Shown one piece after another: positions 6,761-15,385 of a stretch of DNA of 21,539 nt (the first letter of the stretch is position 1; the number at the start of each line of letters is the position of its first letter). The translations under genes and the position numbers were made by a program. Origin of the DNA: a virus; the IMG/VR virus record IMGVR_UViG_3300021959_000480, positions 1-21,539 of that record; one strand, given 5' to 3'. The notes below the pieces were generated by a model that was given only the letters and a program-made list of their open reading frames with translations, made no database searches and was not told the origin of the DNA.

Positions 6761-9205
6761 ATGAAAGTTAAAAAAAGAGACGGTTCCTTAGAGGAAATGA
6801 GATATGATAAGATCACAAGAAGAATTTCCTCGCTGTGTTCTGATTTAAATTTAGATTATGTAGACCCAACATATATTACTTTGAAAGTCACACAAGGTAT
6901 ATATGATGGTATATCTTCAACTGAATTAGATACGTTGGCCGCTGAGACGGCAGCGTCAATGACCACTACACATCCTGACTATGCAAAGTTAGCGGGACGT
7001 TTAGCAGTAACTAACTTACACAAAACAACACCAAAGAAATTCTCACAATCTATTAAGGAATTGTATTCATTTATAGAACCGAGAACAGGACAAGAATCTT
7101 CTTTGATATCTGATGAACTTTTTAATTTTGTTAAGAAGAATAGAGCGGTTATTGATGGTGCAATTGTACAGGAAAGAGATTTTGACTTTGACTACTTTGG
7201 GTTTAAAACTTTGGAGAGATCTTATTTACTTAAGATTGGTGAACGTATAGTTGAGAGACCACAATATATGTATATGAGAGTTGCAATGGGTATTTGTGAT
7301 GGTGATATTGAAATGGGACTAAGAATCTATGATGATCTGTCACAACACTTTTACACTCACGCAACACCAACATTGTTTAATGCGGGTACTCGTAGACCAC
7401 AAATGTCCTCATGTTTCCTAATTGGAAACAAAGGTGATGATATCAACGGTTTATTTGATACTATTCAAGACGTTGCAAATATATCTAAGTGGGCTGGTGG
7501 TATTGGACTACACGTTCACGATGTAAGAGCAAAGGGTTCTTATATTAAAGGAACTGGTGGTGAGTCTGATGGTTTACTTCCTATGATGAAAACGTATAAC
7601 GAAGTTGCAAGATGGATTAATCAAGGTGGTAAAAGAAAAGGTTCTTTCGCTGTGTACCTTGAACCATGGCATGCTGATGTCTTTGAATTCATTGACCTAA
7701 GAAAAAATCACGGTAAAGAAGAGATGAGAGCAAGGGATTTATTTCTTGCAATGTGGACACCTGATTTATTCATGCAAAGAGTACAAGAGGATGGTGATTG
7801 GACACTATTTTCACCTGATGAGGCACCTGGACTCTCCGATGTTTATGATTCACCCGATAACAAAAACTTTACTGAATTGTATGAAAAATATGAAAGTGAG
7901 GGGAAAGGTCGTAGAGTTTTAAAGGCAAGAAAATTAATGGATGCTATCTTGACTGCTCAGATTGAGACGGGTACACCATATATGTTATATAAAGACGCGG
8001 CTAACTATAAATCAAATCAACAAAACTTAGGGACAATCAAGTCTTCTAATCTTTGTACTGAGATTATTGAATATTCGTCACCTGAAGAACAGGCTGTGTG
8101 TAACTTAGCATCTATTGCATTACCAAAATATATTATTGATGGTGAGTTTAGTCACGAGTTATTATACGACTATGTTTATCAAGTGGTTAAAAACTTAAAT
8201 AATGTAATTAATTTAAATTTTTATCCAACAAAAGAAACAAAAAACTCTAACTTTCGTCATAGACCTGTTGGTCTTGGTGTTCAAGGATTGGCAGATGTCT
8301 TTTGTATGTTAAAAATACCTTTTGAGTCAGAAGAAGGGAATACTCTTCAGACTGATATTTTTGAGACGTTATATTTTGCGGCAATGACATCGTCTAAAGA
8401 TCTTGCTGAAAAACATGGACCATATGAAACAATTAGTGAATCACCAATTGAGAAAGGTATCTTCCAATATCAAATGTGGGGATTGAACGATGAAGATCTA
8501 TCTGGTAGATGGGACTGGTCATCACTTAGAAAAGAAGTGATTAAGTTTGGTGTTAGAAATTCCCTATTAGTTGCACCGATGCCAACCGCATCTACCGCAC
8601 AGATCCTTAATAATAACGAAGCATTTGAACCATTCACAACGAACCTGTATTCAAGAAGAACATTGGGGGGTGAATTTATTGTTATTAATAAACATTTGGT
8701 TAATGAACTTATGTCCGTTGGTTTATGGGGTGACGACATTAAAGATAAATTAATTATGGAAAATGGGTCAGTACAAAATATACCTGAAATCCCAACAGAA
8801 ATTAAAGAAGTCTTTAAAACAGTATGGGAAATGTCACAAAAGAGACTTTTGAATATGGCAGCCAATAGATCAGTATTTATTGATCAGTCACAATCACTAA
8901 ATCTTTTTATTAGTAATGCTACTAAAGCAAAACTATTGGCAGCACACCTACATGGGTGGAAGTTAGGTTTAAAAACAGGTATGTATTACTTAAGAACAAG
9001 ATCGGCGGTTGACCCACTTAAAGGTTTAGGTGTGAATACATCTAAAAAGAAAACACCTGAGGTTGAACCACAAAAAGAAGTAACAGAAAACCCTATACCA
9101 ACATCTAATTCACTTTTAAGTGAAAATAAAGAGTTGAAAATGGTAACTAATCAGGATATTAGACCCGATGATTCACCATTTGATTGTGAAGGATGTGGTT
9201 CTTAG
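6761..9205 (+). CDS. nrdA: class Ia ribonucleotide reductase, large (alpha) subunit
   Basis: The 814-residue catalytic subunit converts ribonucleoside diphosphates to deoxy forms for phage DNA synthesis. An N-terminal ATP-cone (about 1-90, starting KVKKRDGSLEEMRYDKIT) indicates allosteric activity control. Catalytic residues are Cys218 (SSCF), Asn430, Cys432 and Glu434 (SNLCTE) and Cys447 (VCNLAS). MPTASTAQILNNNE is the phosphate-binding loop, and GMYYLRTR carries the paired tyrosines of the radical path. The C-terminal CEGCGS supplies the swinging dithiol (Cys809, Cys812), much like the human CLMCGS. A flexible lysine/proline-rich linker (about 755-800) precedes it. As with its partner, the sequence is eukaryote/Bacteroidota-like. 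The order nrdB-nrdA is opposite to that of E. coli. The protein is complete, with no intein or intron, and a terminator follows 24 bases after the stop. Confidence 0.97.
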   Translation: MKVKKRDGSLEEMRYDKITRRISSLCSDLNLDYVDPTYITLKVTQGIYDGISSTELDTLAAETAASMTTTHPDYAKLAGRLAVTNLHKTTPKKFSQSIKELYSFIEPRTGQESSLISDELFNFVKKNRAVIDGAIVQERDFDFDYFGFKTLERSYLLKIGERIVERPQYMYMRVAMGICDGDIEMGLRIYDDLSQHFYTHATPTLFNAGTRRPQMSSCFLIGNKGDDINGLFDTIQDVANISKWAGGIGLHVHDVRAKGSYIKGTGGESDGLLPMMKTYNEVARWINQGGKRKGSFAVYLEPWHADVFEFIDLRKNHGKEEMRARDLFLAMWTPDLFMQRVQEDGDWTLFSPDEAPGLSDVYDSPDNKNFTELYEKYESEGKGRRVLKARKLMDAILTAQIETGTPYMLYKDAANYKSNQQNLGTIKSSNLCTEIIEYSSPEEQAVCNLASIALPKYIIDGEFSHELLYDYVYQVVKNLNNVINLNFYPTKETKNSNFRHRPVGLGVQGLADVFCMLKIPFESEEGNTLQTDIFETLYFAAMTSSKDLAEKHGPYETISESPIEKGIFQYQMWGLNDEDLSGRWDWSSLRKEVIKFGVRNSLLVAPMPTASTAQILNNNEAFEPFTTNLYSRRTLGGEFIVINKHLVNELMSVGLWGDDIKDKLIMENGSVQNIPEIPTEIKEVFKTVWEMSQKRLLNMAANRSVFIDQSQSLNLFISNATKAKLLAAHLHGWKLGLKTGMYYLRTRSAVDPLKGLGVNTSKKKTPEVEPQKEVTENPIPTSNSLLSENKELKMVTNQDIRPDDSPFDCEGCGS

Positions 9206-9228
9206 AACCATATTTTATTTATTTTTTT

Positions 9229-9255
9229 AAAAACCTCCTTAATTGGGGGTTTTTT
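9229..9255 (+). terminator. rho-independent terminator after nrdA
   Basis: AAAAACCTCC (9229-9238) pairs with GGGGGTTTTT (9245-9254) through ten pairs including one T-G wobble. The loop is TTAATT and the T run ends at 9255. It marks the boundary between the replication/nucleotide genes and the baseplate genes. Confidence 0.88.
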
Positions 9256-9278
9256 ATTTAACACCATTTTAGTAATGT

Positions 9279-9290
9279 TTATATTTATTA
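9279..9290 (+). promoter_or_regulatory. candidate late-promoter element before baseplate genes
   Basis: TTATATTTATTA lies between the nrdA terminator and the gp25 ATG. The same twelve bases occur before the gene at 19102, and a variant lies after the terminator at 841-873. It is only three bases before the ATG, so if it acts as a -10 box the transcript would start inside the gene. The alternative ATG at 9275 would overlap it. Confidence 0.3.
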
Positions 9291-9292
9291 GT

Positions 9293-9745
9293 ATGGCAGT
9301 AACCTATGGAATTGACTTTCCTTTTAGAGAAAGTACAACAGGAGATTATTTAAAGTTAACCACTACACCCGAAAAAGAGGTGAGGGCTAACCTTATACAC
9401 CTTATTTTAACTAAGAAAGGTAGTAGATATTATTTACCTGAGTTTGGTACAAGAATATATGAATATATATTCGACCAAAATGATATGGTCACTTTTAATT
9501 TAATAGAAGAAGAAATACGTGAAGGTTGTAAGAAATACTTACCAAACTTAGATATAAATTCAATAAAGGTACAATCTGCAGAAGATGATACAGATCCAGT
9601 AACAACTGTTGATGAAGAAACAGATGATAGGTTATTCAGATTGGGAGACTCATCAACTAAACCGTATACCGCAAAAGTTAAAATAGACTATACGGTTAAT
9701 AATGGTGCGTTTAGCTCATCAGATTTTGTTATAATTAATATATAA
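9293..9745 (+). CDS. 25: gp25-like baseplate wedge protein
   Basis: The 150-residue protein belongs to the gp25/GPW lysozyme-like family, which nucleates contractile sheath assembly at the baseplate (P2 gpW and T6SS TssE are relatives). It begins MAVTYGIDFPFRES, the usual gp25 opening, which favours ATG 9293 over the in-frame ATG 9275; the latter would add MFIFIS. The conserved core EFGTRIYEYIF (residues 50-60) is the family's EFG signature, followed by a helix (TFNLIEEEIREGCKKYLP) and a closing strand (KVKIDYTV). A short acidic insertion (residues ~96-113, EDDTDPVTTVDEETDD) lengthens it slightly relative to T4 gp25 (132 residues). It is the first gene of the structural module, one base upstream of the gp6-like gene. 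Confidence 0.9.
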   Translation: MAVTYGIDFPFRESTTGDYLKLTTTPEKEVRANLIHLILTKKGSRYYLPEFGTRIYEYIFDQNDMVTFNLIEEEIREGCKKYLPNLDINSIKVQSAEDDTDPVTTVDEETDDRLFRLGDSSTKPYTAKVKIDYTVNNGAFSSSDFVIINI

Positions 9746-9746
9746 A

Positions 9747-11579
9747 ATGGCGAAGAAAATATCATATTCAACAAGAGATTTTGCAGGACTAAGAGAAGAA
9801 CTTGTTAATTTAAGTAAAGAGTACTATCCTGATTTAGTTAAGAATACAAACGACGCGTCGATATTTTCGGTGTTGTTAGATTTAAATGCCGCAATTGGTG
9901 ATAACCTACACTATCACATTGATAGGGTTTGGCAAGAGACTATGTTAGATTTCGCACAACAAAGAAAATCTTTATTTCACATTGCAAAAACATACGGTAT
10001 GAGAATACCAGGTAATCGACCATCAGTATCATTATGTGACTTATCAATTAATGTTCCTGTAAGAGGGGATAAGGAAGATGAAAGATACTTAGGAATTGTT
10101 AGATCAGGTGCTCAAGTATCGGGTGGTGGTCAAACATTTGAAACTATTGAAGATGTGGATTTCTCAAACCCATTTAATGATAAGGGGGAACCAAATAGAT
10201 TAAAAATACCGAATTTTGATAGTAATAATAAATTAATATCATACACAATAACTAAACGTGAGGCGGTAGTAAACGGTGTGTCAAGGGTATATAGAAGAGT
10301 AATTACCTCACAAGATCAAAAACCATTTTTAAAATTATACTTACCCGAACAAAATGTTTTAGGTGTGGTATCAGTTATACATAAAGAAGGGACAAACTTT
10401 ACATCAAACCCATCTTCTTCAGAATTTGCAAACTCATCAAATAAATGGTATGAGGTAAATTCATTAATGGAAGACAAAGTTTTCATCCCAAACCCAACAT
10501 CGTCGTCAGATAAAAAGAATTTTATTGCTGGTGACAACAAAAGGGTTACAAATAAATTCATTAGTGAATATACACCAGAAGGTTACATGTCAGTGACTTT
10601 TGGTTCAGGAACAATAGATCCATTAGATAACTTAGATGCGTTCAATAACGGGTCGTTAAAAGTAGGTCTTGGGTCTTATTTAAATAACTTATCGTTAGGT
10701 GCAACACCAAGAGCAAATAGTACGATTTTCATAAAATACAGAATTGGAGGTGGTAAAAACACGAATTTAGGTGTTAATGTCATCACAAGTGTAGATAATG
10801 TGGAATTTAATGTAAGCGGTCCGTTGACCAATGTAAATAATCAAGTAGTACAATCATTGAGAGTTGCAAATGTAACTCCCGCTGTTGGTGGAGCTGATCA
10901 ACCAACAATCGAAGAAATTAGAAATATGGTTGGATATAACTTTTCAGCACAAAATAGAGCGGTTACACTTAACGATTATAAGTCATTAATAGAAACAATG
11001 CCATCAACATACGGAGCACCTGCAAAGGTTAATGTGATGGAGGAAGATAACAAAATCAGAATTAAATTACTTTCATATAATAGTGATGGTAGTTTAACTG
11101 ACACAGTTTCAACAACACTAAAAAATAACATTTTGAATTATTTATCTAACTATAGAATGATAAATGATTATTTGGATATTGTTAGTGGTGAAGTAATAGA
11201 TTTAGGTTTAGAAATTGATTTAGTTATTGATAAAAACACAACACAAACTGATGTTTTAAAAGACGTAATAGAATCTGCAACAAACTACTTCACAATTGAA
11301 GGTAGAAAGATGGGTGATCCATTATTTGTTGGTGAGTTAAAGAAAACCATAGGTGATGTTGTGGGTGTTGTTAATGTTGTTGACCTTAGAGTCTTCGGTA
11401 AAACAGAAGGTGAATATTCAATGGCAGAAGTATCTCAAGGGTATGTTAGTGAAGCAACTAAGGAGATACAACAATCAGATTCTACAGTCTATATGAAAAA
11501 TAACCAAATCTTTCAAATTAGATTCCCTAAGAAAGATATTAAAGTTAGAATAAAAACTCTCTCTTCCACTACATTTTAA
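9747..11579 (+). CDS. 6: gp6-like baseplate wedge protein (baseplate J family)
   Basis: The 610-residue protein matches T4 gp6 (660 residues) in size and in its position directly after gp25. The N-terminus, SYSTRDFAGLREELVNLSKE, is the typical gp6/P2 gpJ opening. The middle is variable and contains serine/asparagine-rich loops. The diagnostic baseplate-J block lies at 381-412: GGADQPTIEEIRNM, then RAVTLNDYK. The C-terminal part has alternating strands (VIDLGLEIDLVIDKN), matching the gp6 dimerisation region. gp6 dimers form the ring joining baseplate wedges. No signal peptide or membrane segment is present. A 59-base spacer with no clear hairpin follows before the next gene. Confidence 0.87.
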   Translation: MAKKISYSTRDFAGLREELVNLSKEYYPDLVKNTNDASIFSVLLDLNAAIGDNLHYHIDRVWQETMLDFAQQRKSLFHIAKTYGMRIPGNRPSVSLCDLSINVPVRGDKEDERYLGIVRSGAQVSGGGQTFETIEDVDFSNPFNDKGEPNRLKIPNFDSNNKLISYTITKREAVVNGVSRVYRRVITSQDQKPFLKLYLPEQNVLGVVSVIHKEGTNFTSNPSSSEFANSSNKWYEVNSLMEDKVFIPNPTSSSDKKNFIAGDNKRVTNKFISEYTPEGYMSVTFGSGTIDPLDNLDAFNNGSLKVGLGSYLNNLSLGATPRANSTIFIKYRIGGGKNTNLGVNVITSVDNVEFNVSGPLTNVNNQVVQSLRVANVTPAVGGADQPTIEEIRNMVGYNFSAQNRAVTLNDYKSLIETMPSTYGAPAKVNVMEEDNKIRIKLLSYNSDGSLTDTVSTTLKNNILNYLSNYRMINDYLDIVSGEVIDLGLEIDLVIDKNTTQTDVLKDVIESATNYFTIEGRKMGDPLFVGELKKTIGDVVGVVNVVDLRVFGKTEGEYSMAEVSQGYVSEATKEIQQSDSTVYMKNNQIFQIRFPKKDIKVRIKTLSSTTF

Positions 11580-11638
11580 TTAAGTTTTTCTGTATTATTA
11601 TTATAATGGGAAAATAGGTTGTAATCTATTTATATTAT

Positions 11639-14600
11639 ATGGTACAAAAACACAGAATACGAACTGAGATAGGGCAAGATCAAAAATTGACTGTTGAATT
11701 AAAACAGGACTATGATCTTTTAGAAATCCTTTCTCTTAAATTTACACAACAAGACGTTTATGCTTCGCTTTGTGCAGACTACGGTGTTGTTGCAGGACGT
11801 ATTTCTGTAAATGATGGTTATGGTGTTGCTAATGCGAGGGTGTCAATCTTTATACCGTTAAGTGATGAAGATAGTGATGACCCAATTATAAGTGCATTGT
11901 ATCCATATACTTCAACATCCGAAACAAATGACGACGGATATAGGTATAATCTACTACCATCAAGAAAACAACACACTGGACATACACCTACGGGTACTTT
12001 CCCCGACCAAGAAGATATCTTGGGCAGAGAAGAGGTTTTAGAGGTTTATGAAAAATATTATAAGTATACTGTAAAGACTAACGATTCAGGTGATTTCATG
12101 ATATGGGGTGTACCTGTTGGACCACAAATAATACATGTGGATGTTGATATGTCAGATATGGGATGTCAGTCACTTGTACCTTATGATTTTATATATGAAG
12201 GTGTATCCGAACAAAAGTTTGAAAATGGGTACACGTTTATGAAGTCTAATAATATTTCAGGGTTACCTCAGATTACAACATTTGAAAAAAGTATTGAAAT
12301 TTATCCTTTTTGGGGTAATGAAGATTTATGTGAGATTGGTATTACAAGGACTGACTTTGATTTAAAAGAACAAGGAATCCGTATTGAACCATATTCCATT
12401 ATGATGGGTGGATCTTTTACTGATAGTGGTAAAGAATCAGTAAGAGTTAAATGTAACGTAGACAATCAAATGGGTGAAAAATGTGCATTAACGACTGGTA
12501 AGGGTGATGTTGAGGCAATACGATTTGATGGTGAATACGAATTAAACGGAGATGGATCTATAAACTATCGAAGACCTAAACTTGAAGCAGTTGGGTTAGA
12601 TACTGAGATTGATGACGACGGTAATTTCTTTTTCAGAGTTCCAATGAACATGAGATACGTAATAACTAACGAATTTGGTGAAACGGTAACAACAAAAGAT
12701 AGAAATAAAGGTATTGCAACAAGAGGAACTTATAGATTTAGATTTTCTCTTCAGAATGATAATGGAGCAAAGAAACAATACCGTGGTAAATATTTAGTAC
12801 CTCAGATCAAAGAGTATCAATCAGGTCCTAACCCCGACCCTAAATCATATGCATTTTCAACGGACATTGACGACTACCACAATGACGCAATTGACGATAT
12901 AAGTGGTGAAGGTAATGATGAAAGATATGCAAATGATTACTTCTATTCATTTAGATATAATAGAGTATATACACCCTCTTTATTTATTAATCAATATAAT
13001 AATACAGGATGGTGGGAAAGAGCCTTTAATTTTTTAGTAAGGGATAAAAATGAGTCATTTATTGGTATTAAAGAAATACAACCATCAATCGAAGAAGATT
13101 GTCCAAATAATAATCAATACTTCCCAATTAATGATGCTGTAAGTAATTTTAAATTTAAATTTTTAATAATAATAATTCTTAATTGGTTTGAAAAAACTTA
13201 TTTATTAATAACACAATTTGTTATTGATAGTGTCATTGAACTTGTTTTTGATGTTTCAGAAGCAATAAACTTTCGTCCAATAAAAAAGGCATCTAAAAAA
13301 GTTGCAAAATTTGCACGAAATATCCAAAAATCCACCATACGATCTCTTGGACTTGTTAACTATCCTGACTGTTATGAATGTAACAATACCGATGGTGAAA
13401 TTAATAGTAATACTACTGGTGGTGTCACACAGGATTATGTTGTTGTTGGATCTGGTGATGAAGAAGATTATGCACTACTTTCAGGGGCAACCATTATCCA
13501 AACCAACGTTACGGGTACTCACGGTTTCGATGTTAACCAAACTCTTGGTGATCCAGATGAAAGTCTTTATATTTCATTTAGTGGTGGTAACCAACAAGAA
13601 AAAAACTATATAATAAGATTTATTACTGTTCCAGAGGTTACGGGTATTGATTCAGACGGTAATACTATAATTATATCACCTGCGGAGTATGCATACTATT
13701 TTGTGGGGTTTGGGTCTGACTATGCTGAAGATGTAGACTTCACATCACCTAACCTTGGTGGGATTATGAGTGATTTATATGAAACCGTTCTATTTGCAAA
13801 CGGATATAGTGGTGCACCATATCCTGAGACCCTCGCGGGTACGGCATTAGCCAATTCGAACCAAGTCACAATCGATACTGTGTATCTTGTGTCTGAATTA
13901 ACGGAGACAACTAATCCTATTACGGAGGCTGAGGGTGGATGTGATAAGTATGATGTAATATATGATGGCGGGTCATTTGGTGGTATGAATTTAGGTTATT
14001 GGGGGGGAACAGCGAGTTATTCGACATTTATACCAAATCCAGATAGTTTTCTATCTCCATACCCTTCTGATATATTTGAAGATGCTGGAGACCCTGACTG
14101 TGCAGATCGTAACCCCACTAACATCAATGTAACGGTATCGGCATATGTTCCTGAGAACAGTAGTGTGAGTAGTTCGAGAGGTAGAAGGTGCGCGATTAAA
14201 TATCATGGTGTAGGTACGGCATCAGGATATAGTGAGTTTAGAGATGGTAATTACACGATAGTTGGTGATGCGGGTAAGAATGCCAATTTAATAAGGGATT
14301 ATTCACAAAGAAAGTTATTAGGTAAACTAATGTGTGCGGGAATTACGTCTTACACATTTTCAAATAGTTGGTTGAACGGGTCACTTTATTTTTTCCAGTT
14401 CAGAAGACGAAGAGGAGGTACTTCAGCAAAATTCTGTAAGGATTTAATATTCAGAAAAACAGATGAAAATGGTGCTCACTACTATTACCGTTCAACACCA
14501 TATGATAACGGTAATTTTATTGGTAATAGAACTTCAACTCGTGACCTTGAGATTAATTTTCCAACAACAATAATGGATTTAGGTCCAAGAAATATGTATA

Positions 14601-15385
14601 TAAAAGAAATATGTGTGGATCCTGAATTAGATGTTAATTGTTCCGTTTCTAAAAGTATTGGTGCTACTTCATACCAAGACATTGGTGATTTAATGGAGTA
14701 TGTTATACAATCCAAAGAGATCAAAGAAAGGGGTAAGTTACAAGCAAAGGATTTATTCGATAAAAGGGGTGGTGGTAAATTAGATGGTGACGTTGCCCAA
14801 CTTTTAAATTTCAATTCACAAATGGGGATATTTGGTTATGAAGATGAAGATATAGAAAGTCCGTACTACCCACCAGGTGGGGCATTTGTTTTTGATGGGA
14901 AGGGACCGGTTGGTGTTGATTTTAGATTTTCTGAAGATGATGAAGATACTGCAATAATAGAAAAAGATGGTACATTAATGAGATTGTGTATTAATGAAGC
15001 GGGTAACCTGACAGAAACGGCTCAAGATATTCCATACTATAAATGGAACAAACAAGGTGATGGGTTTGGTTCAGATACAGGTTTATCTGAATCTCAAGAT
15101 TGGGTTCGAGCTACAATTCACTCAACAAAATATCAAGGAGGGTGGACATCCCCCACATTAATGGAACCTACACCAGCACCACTTGTAAATGCGGGTGGAG
15201 ACCCAACAGACGAAATAAATGAACACTATTATAATGGTGCTATTCTTCCACCATTAAGGGATTGTGACAATGATAATTATAATGAAACAGAAATACCAAT
15301 AGGTGGTCCCTTTTTCTTTTACTTCGGTTTAAGAACAGGAAAAACGGCTTGGAATAAGTTTGTACAAAAATTCGGACCATTATGA
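11639..15385 (+). CDS. large baseplate-module structural protein with carboxypeptidase-regulatory-like domain
   Basis: The 1248-residue protein follows gp6, the position of gp7 in T4, but I see no gp7 motif, so the name is left open. Residues ~48-172 read as a carboxypeptidase-regulatory/transthyretin-like beta domain: VVAGRISVNDGYGVANARVS opens it, and DSGDFMIWGVPVGPQIIHVD closes it. A hydrophobic stretch (504-537, including FLIIIILNWF and YLLITQFVIDSVIELVF) is followed by a basic helix (546-568, RPIKKASKKVAKFARNIQK) and a PDCYEC motif. I count 17 cysteines, many in acidic loops. The C-terminus, GGPFFFYFGLRTGKTAWNKF, looks like a conserved ending. The stop overlaps the next start (ATGA). A virion role is inferred from context; possible jobs are wedge extension, membrane contact or fibre attachment. 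Confidence 0.7.
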   Translation: MVQKHRIRTEIGQDQKLTVELKQDYDLLEILSLKFTQQDVYASLCADYGVVAGRISVNDGYGVANARVSIFIPLSDEDSDDPIISALYPYTSTSETNDDGYRYNLLPSRKQHTGHTPTGTFPDQEDILGREEVLEVYEKYYKYTVKTNDSGDFMIWGVPVGPQIIHVDVDMSDMGCQSLVPYDFIYEGVSEQKFENGYTFMKSNNISGLPQITTFEKSIEIYPFWGNEDLCEIGITRTDFDLKEQGIRIEPYSIMMGGSFTDSGKESVRVKCNVDNQMGEKCALTTGKGDVEAIRFDGEYELNGDGSINYRRPKLEAVGLDTEIDDDGNFFFRVPMNMRYVITNEFGETVTTKDRNKGIATRGTYRFRFSLQNDNGAKKQYRGKYLVPQIKEYQSGPNPDPKSYAFSTDIDDYHNDAIDDISGEGNDERYANDYFYSFRYNRVYTPSLFINQYNNTGWWERAFNFLVRDKNESFIGIKEIQPSIEEDCPNNNQYFPINDAVSNFKFKFLIIIILNWFEKTYLLITQFVIDSVIELVFDVSEAINFRPIKKASKKVAKFARNIQKSTIRSLGLVNYPDCYECNNTDGEINSNTTGGVTQDYVVVGSGDEEDYALLSGATIIQTNVTGTHGFDVNQTLGDPDESLYISFSGGNQQEKNYIIRFITVPEVTGIDSDGNTIIISPAEYAYYFVGFGSDYAEDVDFTSPNLGGIMSDLYETVLFANGYSGAPYPETLAGTALANSNQVTIDTVYLVSELTETTNPITEAEGGCDKYDVIYDGGSFGGMNLGYWGGTASYSTFIPNPDSFLSPYPSDIFEDAGDPDCADRNPTNINVTVSAYVPENSSVSSSRGRRCAIKYHGVGTASGYSEFRDGNYTIVGDAGKNANLIRDYSQRKLLGKLMCAGITSYTFSNSWLNGSLYFFQFRRRRGGTSAKFCKDLIFRKTDENGAHYYYRSTPYDNGNFIGNRTSTRDLEINFPTTIMDLGPRNMYIKEICVDPELDVNCSVSKSIGATSYQDIGDLMEYVIQSKEIKERGKLQAKDLFDKRGGGKLDGDVAQLLNFNSQMGIFGYEDEDIESPYYPPGGAFVFDGKGPVGVDFRFSEDDEDTAIIEKDGTLMRLCINEAGNLTETAQDIPYYKWNKQGDGFGSDTGLSESQDWVRATIHSTKYQGGWTSPTLMEPTPAPLVNAGGDPTDEINEHYYNGAILPPLRDCDNDNYNETEIPIGGPFFFYFGLRTGKTAWNKFVQKFGPL

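Noticed and set aside
8470-8865. Minus-strand open frame of 131 codons inside nrdA, and other antisense frames (for example 14485-14814 and 15240-15554).
   Set aside because: They lie wholly or mostly inside strongly conserved or long + strand genes, have low-complexity translations and no family resemblance.
9275-9292. ATG at 9275 as the gp25 start, adding MFIFIS.
   Set aside because: gp25 family members usually begin near the YGIDFPF block, and this extension overlaps the candidate promoter element.
11627-11634. TATTTATA, the exact reverse complement of the T4 late promoter TATAAATA.
   Set aside because: It would direct transcription leftward into the antisense of gp6, and no minus-strand gene is credible there. 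It is probably chance in AT-rich DNA.
11580-11638. Spacer between gp6 and the 1248-residue protein, checked for a terminator.
   Set aside because: No inverted repeat followed by a T run; only the AT-rich TTTATATTA element is visible.
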